This document shows, piece after piece, positions 1 through 11,004 of a DNA stretch of 64,000 nucleotides. Below the pieces are notes generated by a model that was not told the DNA's origin, did no database searches, and saw only the letters and a list, made by a program, of their open reading frames with translations. Each line of letters begins with the position of its first letter. Within the stretch, counting starts at the first letter, position 1. A program made the translations under genes and the position numbers. Source of the stretch: Capsicum annuum (lineage: Eukaryota; Streptophyta; Magnoliopsida; Solanales; Solanaceae); NCBI RefSeq assembly GCF_002878395.1, contig NC_061118.1, positions 85,127,526 through 85,191,525 on the forward strand, read 5' to 3'.

Positions 1-942
1 ATAATTTCACAATTTGAAGACATTTACACAAGTGGGTCAGGGTAACATAATTACTTAAAACAAATTTCCTAGTTTAAAACATCAATTTGGAAGGGGAGGA
101 GAATACCCTGAGCCCCATTCCAAATTCCACACAGATGCAATCTATTTGTTCAAAACATCAATTTTGAAGAATGACTAACTCATCAAAACCATGGAAAAAC
201 AATTTGATGGTCAATCATTCCAAAACCCTCAATAATATCAAAACACACATTTAAATCCATACAAATTAACTATGCAATACACATGTTTTTAATAAAATAA
301 AGGTTGGGGAAGAGTACCATGTCTGAAATACTAAGATTTATGGAGATAAATCAACCCTTAAGCCCTCAAATGACCAACTTCTTAGATGCCCTAAGTATCT
401 TGACCTTGGAGAGCTTAGAGAGATTGAGAGAGTTCTTTTAGTGTTAAAGTATTGAAAATAACATCCCAATGGTGGTTTATGGTCGTGGGTATTAAGTGGG
501 TAAAGAGGCAAATGTCTAAAGTGCCCTCAACTCAAGCACTGCTAACTACGAGTCTCTATACAACTTATTAGGACTCACTATGGCTCATCACCGTGAGTCA
601 TAGTCTAGACAGTACATGAGGGACCCCTCCCACATCTGGTGACCCTATGACTCATTATGAGATGCTACGATTTGTAGGATCCAAACCGTAGTCATGATGG
701 AATACTTTAGGCATCACACTCATTTGGCTATGGTTGGGACTATACGACTCCTTTTGAGTCTTTACGACTCTTAACCTCTTAGTTTTAGCCATAATAGAAA
801 ATCCAAGTGAACATACTATCTAGGCTATGATTAGGTCCCTAAAACCCGTAATGACACGTAACGACTCATTAGAAGAGTCGTAGTATGGGCAATTAGTTTA
901 AAAACTCAGAAATTTTTAGCGACCAAAATGCAGGGTGTTACA
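1..942 (-). repeat. Element A 3' LTR (partial)
   Basis: This stretch aligns with about 56390-57349, the second half of A's other LTR. Shared landmarks are a GGGAGGAGAATACCCTGA-like block near 94 and the terminal TGTTACA at 936-942. The rest of the LTR lies left of the window. Positions 540-895 carry many short ACGACTCGT/ACGAGTCGT-like palindromes, discussed under findings. No gene is present. Confidence 0.85.
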
Positions 943-944
943 TT

Positions 945-956
945 ATCCCCCTTTTA
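945..956 (-). other. Element A polypurine tract
   Basis: On the minus strand this is TAAAAGGGGGAT directly next to the LTR start TGTAACACC, the normal place for plus-strand DNA priming in reverse transcription. About 180 bp of untranslated sequence separates it from the end of the pol tail near 1135. Confidence 0.75.
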
Positions 957-1134
957 GGATCATTTCTCCAAAAATAATGAGATAAGTCATTTATTAGCAT
1001 GATTTAATATAGAAAACATCCAAACTTACCTCTAACAAATATACAAAAAAGATATCAAGGAAATCACAATTTTTATTAACAAAGTCAGAAAATAAAGATT
1101 TTAAACAATACATATAGCTCACACACGATTACCC

Positions 1135-1403
1135 TAAGTGGAAAACAAGAATAGATATTTGGACTTCATGTCCTTTTTGGCTTCCCAAGTAGCTTCTTCA
1201 AACTTCTGGTTCCTTCATAGAACCTTTACCAAAGCCATGCCTTTCACTCTCAACCATGGACTAGCCGACCCAAATCTTAATTTAGACCTCCTCATATGAT
1301 AGGGAATCCAAAAGACCAATCTCGTCAAAGAAAAAACCAAGGAAGGATCACCCACGCACTGGTTCAATATTGATACATAGAAAACCAGACGGAGAGATCT
1401 CTG
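1135..1403 (-). pseudogene. Element A integrase C-terminus with chromodomain remnant
   Basis: The minus strand reads through the last part of a Tekay integrase into a short chromodomain-like tail, with recognisable words such as ALVKVL and a charged end. The same stretch is present in element D at about 61790-62060, and the two align base by base. It stops abruptly at 1403, where H begins; the missing upstream part continues at 8371. In chromoviruses this tail is thought to steer integration to heterochromatin. Frameshifts make it a pseudogene. Confidence 0.7.
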
Positions 1404-2910
1404 ATGTTTGGTGTATTTATACATGCTAGCATTGTTGTTCTAGCCTATTTAGACTTATTTTGAGGATGATTCATGTAAATTAGGTGTTGAGAGATCATTG
1501 ATGGTGTTTTTACATGAGTTTGGGTTCATTTTGATCATTTAAAGTATAAACGAGAAAACTAGTGTTCTAGCTTGAGTTACTAGTTCATTGCCACGATTGT
1601 TGTGTTGTTTTGAGCTTTAATTAGAGATGTGTAATGTTATATGTTTTTCGGTGAGATAATTATGATGATACATAAAGGATTTTCAAGCCTTAAATCAAAT
1701 GGAAACATCATACAAAAGCTTGGAGTAAACCGACGATAGCATAAGACTACATGAAGAGAATATGATGCCTGGGAGTTTGTCACCGCGATAGGGTGCTAAT
1801 AGAGATGAAAGGAATGGCTCATCGTGGAAATGGGAAAATTAGTAATTGTCACTTCTAAAAATTCAATGCGATAACATAGGTATCGTGGGCTTATTGTGAT
1901 GGACACCATAGCGCGACATGATGATCATCAAAAGTGGGAAAATTCTACCCAACTATAAAGAACAACATGAAAACCTAATCCTATGCCGTTTATGATTGGT
2001 CTCTTATAAATATAATGTGTTAAAATCTATTTTGGACAACTTGGAACACCTAGATTGGCTTGGACAACATTGGAGGCTACCAATACTTTATTTTAGTTTT
2101 TTCATTTTTTAATTTAGTTTTTTTATGGTTTTAATCATTAATACAATTATTTGGATGTTTATTATCTATGAGTGGATAAAAACTCCATGTTCAGGGTTAA
2201 AGCCACCAACATGACTTCTATTATTTTAAATTAATTTTGTTTAATTTTCTTATAATATTTGGTTACTTATTTATTCTTATTTTGATTATTTTGAGGATTG
2301 ATCACCCTTAGAATACATATATTGTCAACCTTGTTAGCTTGGGAGAGGGAATAGGGATATAGAAGATGGGAATGAACAATGTATGGTTTGTATTCTTTTA
2401 CGAAAAAAGGAATATGAATTAGCATCTAGGACAGGGATGTACATAGAAGCCTTACTTAATTCAAAACATAGGATGATAGCTTAAAGAAATTAATTGGATT
2501 ATTATATCCCCTCTCAATGATGTAGTTGTAATGTCTAATCTAGGTAAATGGTTAGAGGTTGGGTGACCATGATCATGCAATTAACCCTACAAATCTACAA
2601 CCAAGATAAGTAAGTTAGCGAATTAAGTTCAATAATTTAGTATGATTTTTTGAAGTGCTTTAATCCTGGGTTTTCTCCTATTGATTGTCTTAAGATATTT
2701 ACTTTAAGCATTGTTTACTTTACTTGCAATTTACAGTAATCAAAACTCAAAACTCTATTTTTTATGCTTGTATCAATTAATCTAAAATTGTGAAATATAA
2801 TTTAATAGTCATTAAAATACGTCTCTGTGAGATAGATATTCGACTTTCTTTAAGGCCACTGTATTACTTGATAGACTACGTACACTTGTGTGTGTACTTG
2901 GGCACTGTCA
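1404..2910 (+). repeat. Element H 5' LTR
   Basis: Starts TGTTTGGTGTATTTATACATG and ends ACTGTCA just before the primer site. It aligns along its whole length with 6826-8370, with many substitutions and small indels, so the insertion is not recent. It carries a CpG-containing tract with CACCGCGAT and CGCGACATG at about 1780-1925, matched at 7240-7385 in the other copy. Confidence 0.88.
2005..2014 (+). promoter_or_regulatory. Candidate LTR TATA box (H 5' LTR)
   Basis: TTATAAATAT lies about 900 bp before the LTR end and is kept at 7465-7474 in the other LTR, although the flanks have diverged. This is a sequence resemblance only; no transcription start is shown. Confidence 0.35.
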
Positions 2911-2916
2911 AGTTTT

Positions 2917-2934
2917 TTGTGCTGTTTTCGGGGA
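2917..2934 (+). other. Element H primer binding site (Asp-tRNA type)
   Basis: TTGTGCTGTTTTCGGGGA, six bases past the LTR end, is a mutated form of the site complementary to the 3' end of tRNA-Asp that Athila-type elements use. About two thirds to three quarters of the positions still agree. Confidence 0.6.
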
Positions 2935-3173
2935 CTTGTAATTTGGTAAATATTTTATTTTTAGTTTTACTATTAGATTTCTTTGTTGTTTTATGCTTGG
3001 TCATGGTTTTGTATTTGTAGGAAATAGGTTTACAACGAAGTAAGCTTGAAAGGGATCAGGACTTGGTTGAACCAAGCTCAAAACCTTAGTAATTTTTCAA
3101 TAAATATAGGAGAGAAGTAATACTTCTCTCTCGAATTCTACAAATCAAATAAGATCAAGAAAATCCTCCTCTA

Positions 3174-4440
3174 ATGACTGAAGAACAACTGGCCCGCAGA
3201 AGAGTTAGAGAATCGGTAATCCTACTTCCAATGAATTTGACCTCCCTATTTCCAAAGTTGGCAGCTGGAGGCAATTTTGAGCTCAAACAGAATATGGTAC
3301 AACTTTTAATTAGCAGTGGACAGTTCACAGGGCTTTCACATGAAGATCTATATGTCCCCTTGAAAAAGTTTCTAGAAATTAGTGACACATTCATCCCCAC
3401 GGATGTGAATACAGACTATGTGAAGATGATATTGTTCCCCTTTTCATTGTTGGGGGAAGAAAAATAGTTGTTAAATGTTGAGCCGACAAATCCAATCACA
3501 TCATGGGATGACATGGCATGGAAATTCCTCATCATATTTTTCCCATCTGGCAAGACTGTGAGACTTTGCAGTAAGATTGTGTGCTTCAAAAAACATGCAG
3601 ACTAGAATCTACCCTATGCTTTGGAACGCTTCAAGGCACTTCTTCAGGACTGTCCACACCATCAACAGTCTAATAAGGTACTAGCTCATACTTTTGTAGA
3701 GGATCTTGATCATAATACAAAAATATTGCTAGATTTAGCTACAGGTTGTCAACCTCTTTAGATAATATATGGTGAGTTGTATACTTTATTGAGCTGTAGA
3801 GCTAAAGGAAATCCCGAGTGGCATTCAAATTCTAGAAATGTAGTAAAAATAGTTAAAGAGGTATTAGAGGTTGACCTATTTACTACCATATCTGCTCAAA
3901 TATCTCCATTGCAAAATAAAATAAGCAGTCTAAAGTTGGGAGTAGCACAGCCTGCAGCTATTGTAAATGCAATTTAACATGCTATAGATTAGTGTAACGT
4001 TCAGAGTAACGGTGTCTATTCAATACCTATGTGTGCTGCAAATCCAGAATCGTTAACTAGTATGGAGGAGATAATGAAACAAATTTTAGTTGGTCAAACA
4101 CAAATGGTTACAGACATGAGAATTCAACAGGTAGAATTAAATAATCAAAAAGCTTCCACAAGAAGCTTAGAGTTTCAATTGGGGTAGCCACAACAAACAT
4201 TGAATACTAGACCTCAAGGTGGTTTGCCAAAGGCAACTAAAGAGGTTGATACTGATTTAACTCCCCTACAAGTATCTAAAAAAGTTGCTGGAAATTCGAT
4301 GAATTCTGAGTACTCGAAAGAAATATTTTTTGGAGAAATGGAGAAACAAATGTCGCATCATCCTTTCCCACATAAGCATAGAAAAGCAAAGGAGGATGCA
4401 TGTTTTAAGTAGTTCTTTGACACGTTCAGAGAGCTTCACA
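3174..4440 (+). pseudogene. Element H gag remnant (Athila type)
   Basis: The plus strand encodes a retrotransposon gag (capsid) protein broken by stops. The first block is open from 3174 to 3464 and shows the FELKQNMVQ...QFTGLSHEDLY...FLEI pattern, then MILFPFSLLGEEK, typical of Athila gag. A TAG at 3465 ends it, and related text continues in other frames. A homologous gag is on the minus strand in element C at 36911-37231, where NMHLANFLGIY and LMLFPFSLIGEE correspond. No zinc knuckle is visible, as is common in this lineage. The leader 2935-3173 holds nothing else recognisable. Confidence 0.75.
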
Positions 4441-5094
4441 TTAACTTACCTTTGTTAGATATTTTTTAGGGTATGCCCAAGTATGCTAAGTACTTGAGGG
4501 ATGTGGTTTCTAATAAGGTAAAGTTGCAGGATGTGGAGGCAATAACACTCACTGAGGAGTGTATCTCTATGGTGACATAGAAAATCACCTATAAACTAAA
4601 GGATCCAGGGAAGTTTACTCTCCCTATTCAAATTAGGCATAGTAAAGTGGTCCATGTACTGGCTGACTTAAGAGAAAGTGTCAACTTAATGCCCCTCTCC
4701 TATTCAACACTTTGGACTTAGGGAAGCCTAGACCAAGCCCTATGCTACTTCAATTGGCGAATGGGATCATTGCTCGCCCGAAAGGAATTATTGAGGATGT
4801 CCTCATAAAGTTTGGTAAATTTGTTATTCTTGCTGAAGAATAGGTACCAATCATTTTTGGGCATCCACTCTTAGCAACTAGAGGAGGTTTGATTGATGTT
4901 AGAGAAGGTAAACTCACAATGAGGTTAGAGGATGAAGAAATGGTATTTAAAGTTTACAAACCACTTAAATCATTATCCCACTACAAGGACTTGTGCATGA
5001 TTACTGTAATTCAAGGGGAAAAGTGTGGGCTGGTTAGTTCACCAATGACCTCTTCAGACTACCTCATTGAGTTGTCTAAGACACAACCACCATA
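4441..5094 (+). pseudogene. Element H aspartic protease remnant
   Basis: Follows gag directly. Readable blocks are an ITLTEECISMV word, KLKDPGKFTLP, and the active-site neighbourhood ADLRESVNLMPL near 4660-4693. The catalytic Asp remains, but the following Gly of the usual D-x-G-like motif is Arg. Downstream, 4889-5094 reads as the protease end (IDVREGKLTMRLEDEEMVF). At least two frame changes and an internal TAG make it non-functional. Coding sequence ends here; no reverse transcriptase follows. Confidence 0.7.
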
Positions 5095-6809
5095 GATCGA
5101 CATAATTGAAATTGTAGCCTAAAAAGGCCAAAGTTGAAAATTTTACTGCCCTTAAGAGTTCACACCCAAGAAGGGTGAAAAGAATAAAAAGATGGAGACC
5201 TAGTATGAGAAGAGAAGGAAATAAAATGACTAAGTTATAGTTGGGTCATGCCGCAACACAAAATCAGGAGCTTCTTGGGAGGCAACCCAAGTTTAATAGT
5301 TATGTTTTCTTTTTTATTTTTAGTTTTTATTTCATGTAGTTTTTTTTGTTGAGTAATAGGTTGATGGGAAACCTGAGTACCAGATAAACTGCGCTAAGGA
5401 GCATGGCAAAGTTTGAATGTAGGGTCCAAGACTCTCTTGATATATAAAGATGCGACTAGCTAATTCTAGAGGCCTCAGAAGTATTTTTATCTCTAATTTT
5501 AAGTATACTTTGGGACAAAGTAAATTTTTAATTGGGGGTGGGGAAATTCCCATTTTTAGAGTAATTTTAAAAAAAATTAGGAATGAGTGGGATATTTCTT
5601 ATGGTGCTATAATTTATTGTATAATGCAAGTGTTTTGGTTGTAAAAGCATAGTGATTGAGTGAATTACTACTTTTGAGACTCCTAGGCTTGTGATTATGA
5701 TTCTTGTACTTGTTTGATTAAAATCTATTTCATGTTATTGTTTGGTTTAGTATAAGATGATCCTACATGAGTTAAGCATGTGCCATATGGGTGTGAGGTG
5801 TTGTATGTTCCTTGTTGTATATAATGTCTAGAACATGTCTAGTGTGTGTGCAAAGTAAAATAAAGGGTGTGGGTTTAGGATATGATATAGGCATTTCTTT
5901 GATAGCCTTGTTTTTACCTTTTATTTGACCTACCATTTGTGCGCAATTCTAGTAAGCCTTATTGAGCCTTTAACTTTTTCTATGGCAGCCTCATAAGTAG
6001 CCTAATCCCTTCTTTGAGAGCCTTTAATTTGATCCAAAGCTAATAGGATCTTTAGTGTAAATTTAATTGAGTTAGGAGTGAGAAATTGAAGAAGAAAAAG
6101 GTGAAATTGAATACCCAAAATGATATTTATTGGTTTTCAAAAGAATTTTTATATGTTGAGGTGGGGAATTGAGTAACTAAAATAAAATAAATTTTGTTCA
6201 AATTGAATGAGTTGTGCATAGAATCCTCCCACCATAGTGTATGTAAATGAACTTAATGAGATGGGGTAAAAAAATAATGTGGTAGAAAAAAATGGTGTGA
6301 TTTGTTGGTTGGAGTTTAATTGAATGTATAAAGTGATGTATTAAAGTGTGTAGGGAAGATAGTGACTATTCAGACAAAATAGTTTCTACCCATCCCATAG
6401 CTTGCACTACAACAATTAAAGACCTATTTTATCCTAAGCTTCGTCATTCTGATATTAGTGGAGTGCTATACTAAGAGAAAGCCTGTTGTTCATTACGTGT
6501 AACTTGTGAATTCTTTGTGAGAGTAGGCATAACTTGACTTTTGTAACCATTATGTTATAAATTGTATTTATATGAGTGATTATAGATAACTCTGTTTTTG
6601 TAATGGCATATGTTTGATTAATGTGGGTGATTTATAATAATGTCTTGTATTGTGCAATTAGCATGAGTTTGCCACTTATGGAGTCAATTCTTGTATTTCA
6701 TGTAGTCATGGCAGTACTAGCTTGAGTGTCTTTCTTGTAGTATAAGTGTGGAGTCTCTTCAACTTATGATTCTTATACTTAAGGGTTGTTCGAGGACGAA
6801 CAAGGGTTT
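5095..6809 (+). other. Element H post-deletion 3' region, non-coding
   Basis: About 1.7 kb without a supportable gene. It begins with lysine-rich text in several frames, then the block GGGAGGCAACCCAA at 5277-5290. The same block, inverted, sits between integrase and the downstream ORF in element C (about 26770) and in F (about 23990), which marks this as the region that normally follows pol in Athila elements. So RT, RNase H and integrase are missing between about 5095 and 5270. Confidence 0.6.
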
Positions 6810-6825
6810 AAGTGTGGGGTGGTGG
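6810..6825 (+). other. Element H polypurine tract
   Basis: AAGTGTGGGGTGGTGG lies immediately before the LTR start TGTTGTGTG. The AAGTGTGGGG core is the usual form in Athila elements; related tracts occur inverted in C (14500) and F (19863). Confidence 0.75.
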
Positions 6826-8370
6826 TGTTGTGTGTATTTATGCATGCTAGCATTGCTATTCTAGCCTATTTAGGCTTGTTTTGAGGATGATTCATGTGCG
6901 TTACATGATGATAATGATATACATATGTATCTTAGTGTACATGTATGTGCTTAAAATGTTTGATGGTGTTTTCACCGGAGTTTGGGTTCAATTTCAGCAT
7001 TTAAAGACTAGACAAGAAAACTAGTGTTCTAGCTTGAGTTACTAGTTCATCATCATGATTGTTGTGTTGTTTTGAGCCTTAGTTCGGGGTGTGTAATCTT
7101 ATAGGTAGCTTGGTGTGATGATTATGATGATACATGAAGGATTTACAATCCTTAAATCAAATGAAAACATCTTACATAAGCTTGGAGTGGACCGACGAAA
7201 GAATCAGACCACATAAGGAGAATATAAAACCTGGGTGTTTGTCACCGCGATAGGGTACTAATAACGATGAAGATCATGGCGCATCATGGCAATGGTAAAA
7301 TCAGCAATTGGCACATCCACAAACTCAACATGATTACGCTGCATCACAGGCTTATAGTGATGAATACCTTAGCGCGATGCAATGATCATCAAAAGTCTGA
7401 AAATTGTGCCCAGCTATAAAATGACAGTGTGAAAACCCAATCCTATGTGGTTTATGATTGGACTATTATAAATATTACGTGTTAAAACCCATTTTGGACA
7501 GCTTGGCACACCTAGATCGGCTTGACAATATTGTAGGCTACCACAACTTTATTTTTTGTTTTTTCATTCTTTAATTTAGTTTCTTTATGGTTTTAATCAT
7601 TAATAAAATTATTTGGAAGTTGATTGTGGCTATGAGTGGCTAAAAACTTCTGTTCTGAGTTTAAAGCCAAGAACATGACTACTATTGTTTTCAATTAATT
7701 TCATTTAATTTGCTTATCATATTTAGTTGCTTGTTTATTCTTTTTTTATTATTATTTTGGGGATTGATCACCCTTAGAATACGTATATTGTCAACCTCGT
7801 GATCTCAGGAGAGGGAATAGGGAGATAGAACATGTGAATGAACAATGTATGGTTTGTATTCTTATATAAAATAAGTAATATGAATTAGCATCTAAGACGG
7901 GGATGTACTTAAATCCTTACTTTATTTAAAACGTAGGATGATAGCTTAAAGAACATAATTAGATTATTATATCCCCGCTCAAGGATATAGTTGTAATATC
8001 CTAATTAGGTAAACGATTAGAGGTCGAAAGACCATGATCATGCAATTAACCCTACAAATCAACAACCTAGATAAGCAAGTTAACGAATGAAGTTCAATAA
8101 TGTAGTATGATTGTTCGAAGTGCTTTAAGCCTAGGTTTTCTTCTATTGATTGTCTCAATATCCTTACTTTACATATTGTTTACTTTAATTGCAATTTACA
8201 ATATTCAAAATTCTATTTTGTTTATGCTTGAATCAATTAATATAAAATTATGAACTAGAATTGAATAGTCATTAAAACAAGTCCTTGTGGAATCTATATT
8301 CGGATTTATTTAAGGCCATTGTGTTACTTGGTATATCACGTACACTTGCGTGTGGTCTTGGGTGTTGTCG
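6826..8370 (+). repeat. Element H 3' LTR
   Basis: Direct repeat of 1404-2910, starting TGTTGTGTGTATTTATGCATG and ending GTTGTCG, where the expected final CA has mutated. The candidate TATA box is conserved at 7465-7474. Element A integrase resumes at 8371. Confidence 0.87.
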
Positions 8371-9640
8371 ACCCCAAACTCTATGGAAGTTCCAACTCAT
8401 AATCCATATTGTTCACTCGCCTTAAAATATGATATGGGTCCACATAACAGGGGCTAATCTTCTTCTTCTTCCCAAATAGGATCACTCCTTTTATGGTAGA
8501 CAGCTTCAAGAACACCAAATCATCCACATTAAACAACAAATCACTTTGTCTTACATCCACATAGGACTTATGCCAACTTTAGGCTATCTTAAGCCTTTCT
8601 TGAATCACCTTCACCCTATATCCAGGTGAACCAAGTTTGGTCCGATTAACCTAGCCTCAAAAACCACAAACCATCTAATAGGAGAACGACATCTCCTATC
8701 ATACAAAGCCTCAAACATAGAAATCCCAATGCTTTCATTATAGATATTATAATATGAAAACTCTATGAAAGGCAATTAGTCAAACCAACCACCACTGAAA
8801 CCTATTATACAGACCTTTGCATATTCTCACAAGTTTGAATTTTTCTCTCTACCTTTCCATCTGCCTGAGGGTGGAAAGTAATGCTAAGGTTTACCTTAGT
8901 TCCCAACCCTTTCTGAAAGGAATAGAAAAAATAATATGAAAACTCAGTACCTTAGTCAGATATGGTGGAAACTGAAGTACAATGCAACTTCACAGTCTCC
9001 TGAATGAAGAGCTTAGTATAATCCTCTGTCGAGTAATTAGTCTTCACTGGTAGGACATGAGCGGACTTGGTAATCTTATCACTAATGACCCAAATTGAAT
9101 ATGACTAGTGCGAGACCGTGTAAGACCAGTGACAAAATCCATATTATTCACTTCCCATTTCACTACAGGTAACTCAATCTCTTGAGACAAACCACTAGAC
9201 CTCAAGTGATAAACCATTAATTGTTGACAGACCATACACTTAGCCACTAAATTGGCCACATCCTGCTTTATGTTATTCCTCCAATATTACTCTTTCAAAT
9301 CATTGTACATCTTCGTTGAACTAGGATGCACAATATATCTCGCTTCATGAGCTTCAACCAAGATCCTCTCTCATGGTCCATCTATATCTAGAACACATAA
9401 TCTACCTTGGTACCATAAGATACCATCACCACAAATCTCAAAATCCATCACCTTCTTGTGACCTACATTATCCTTGATCAAAAGATAGTGTCCAAAACCT
9501 ATTTATCCTTCAATTCAGCACAAAGAGATGACTTCACCACCTCTTGTACAATAACACCACCATTCTAAGAGGCTAATAGATGAACTCTAAGATTAGCCAA
9601 ATAGGGAATATCCTTCACCAACCCTCATTTTTCCTCATCT
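8371..9640 (-). pseudogene. Element A integrase (core part)
   Basis: On the minus strand, 9044-9259 carries the zinc-binding region end and core start (VAKCMVCQQ ... NNMDFVTGLTRSR). At about 8940-8975 the second catalytic Asp survives in a SD*GTEF context, with a stop after it, and a Q-x-D-G-x-V-E-R stretch at about 8870 keeps the catalytic Glu. Further along, 8480-8560 reads FNVDDLVFLKLST-like text, the C-terminal beta domain. Numerous stops break the frame. The protein would join viral DNA to the host chromosome. Its last portion is on the other side of H, at 1135-1403. Confidence 0.78.
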
Positions 9641-10029
9641 ACATAAGATAAGCTTCCCATAGATAACTTACTAAGAGCATTAGCAACAACGTTAGCTTTC
9701 CTATATGATAGTAAAGGCTCCAGTAAATAAATTTATCTCCTCTACCTAAGATTCAACTCATTTTGGGTGAAAACATACTGCAAACGCTTATTGTTTGAAA
9801 ATATGGCAAGATGAACCCCATGAAGATAGTGATACCAAATCTTCAAAGAAAACACCACAGCCAACAATTCCAAATCATGATTCATGTTCTTCTTCTCAAG
9901 TATCTTCAACTTCCTAGAAGCATATGCAATAACCTTGCTATGCTGCATCAACACACAACCAAGTCCCACCTGAGACACAACACGATAAATAATAAAACTA
10001 TTGGTACCATTGGGTGAAGTAAAAATTTA
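9641..10029 (-). pseudogene. Element A RNase H remnant
   Basis: 9742-9978 on the minus strand reads GLGCVLMQHSKVIAYASRKL ... HDLELLAVVFSLKIW, the RNase H-like domain that follows Ty3 reverse transcriptase. A GKANVV/LSKLSMGSL-like linker towards integrase lies at 9640-9710. Element D has the same domain at 63536-63742. The first block is open, but stops occur downstream. Confidence 0.78.
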
Positions 10030-11004
10030 AGCCAAAGTCAACTTATCCATCAACTTCTCAAAACTACCCTCCCAAGCATCAATCCATATAAATTTTACCT
10101 TTTTCTGAGTCAATATAGTCAATGGGGTAGCAATAGAAAAGAAAATTTCCACAAAAATTGTTTAATAATCGGATAAACCTAAGATGCTTGGAATATTAGT
10201 TGGAGTCATAGGTCTAGGACATTTCTTAACCACTATAACTTTTTGTGGATCCACCATGATCCCTTTACTAAAAACAACGTGGCCTAATTAAGTCACAGTA
10301 TTAAACCAGAACTAACACTTTGAGAACTTTACATACAACCGCTAATTGTTAAGGGTCTGTAACACTATGTGGAGGTAATCGGCATGATCAACCTCACTCT
10401 TGGAATACATAAAGATATCATCAATCAATACAATTATGAACAAATCTAAGAACTAATTAAAGACCTGGTTCATAAGATCCATGAATGCCGTCAGGGAATT
10501 AGTCAAACCAAAGGACATCACTAAAAACTCAAAATTACCATCTCAGGGTCAAAATGAAGTCTTAGAGATGTCCACCTCCCTAATATTCAATTGATGGTAA
10601 CCAAATCAAAGATCAGTCTTATAAAAGTACTTAGAACCCTAAAGTTGATCAAAGAGATCATCAATCCTAGGATGCAGATACTTATTCTTCACAATCACCC
10701 TTTTCAATCACTAATAATCTATATACATTTGAAGGGACTTATCCTTCTTACACATAAAGAGAACCAGGGAACCCTACAAAGAAATACTAGGGTGAATAAA
10801 ACCTTTATCTAGGAGATTTTTGAACTACTTTGTAAGTTTTTTCAACTGAGCCAAAGAAATTCTATAATGAGATAATGAGATAGGATGAGTGTCCCAAAGA
10901 AGGTCAATCCCAAAATCGATCTTCCTATTTGGAGGAACACTGGGAATATCATCAAAAATACCTTGGGAGACTCACAGACCATAGGACAGATAGCAACAAA
11001 TAAC
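10030..11004 (-). pseudogene. Element A reverse transcriptase
   Basis: The minus strand from 11004 reads into RT. It shows VPPNRKIDFGID (about 10890-10925), an LDKGFIHPS block (about 10800) and the GSLVLFMCKKDKSL block (about 10730-10770). The catalytic motif IDDI at 10414-10425 has both Asp residues intact. The frame shifts by one near 10950, and stops occur later. The text upstream of 11004 (a short acidic lead-in) continues at 53221 across element B. Confidence 0.8.

Larger units (their letters stand above)
1404..8370 (+). mobile_element. Element H: deleted Athila-type Ty3 retrotransposon (gag-protease only)
   Basis: Two direct LTRs of about 1.5 kb (1404-2910 and 6826-8370) flank a 3.9 kb interior. 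The order is Asp-tRNA-type primer site, gag, aspartic protease, then a non-coding remnant with a GGGAGGCAACCCAA block, and a polypurine tract. No RT, RNase H or integrase sequence is left, so it could only have moved with help or before the deletion. It lies opposite to its host element A, inside A's integrase. The flanks (TCTGA on the left, ACCCC on the right) show no convincing target duplication, though both sides still align to neighbouring stretches of the same integrase region in element D. Confidence 0.85.

Noticed and set aside
2790..3020. 76-codon hydrophobic frame
   Set aside because: Spans the LTR end, primer site and leader of H, so it is not a protein gene.
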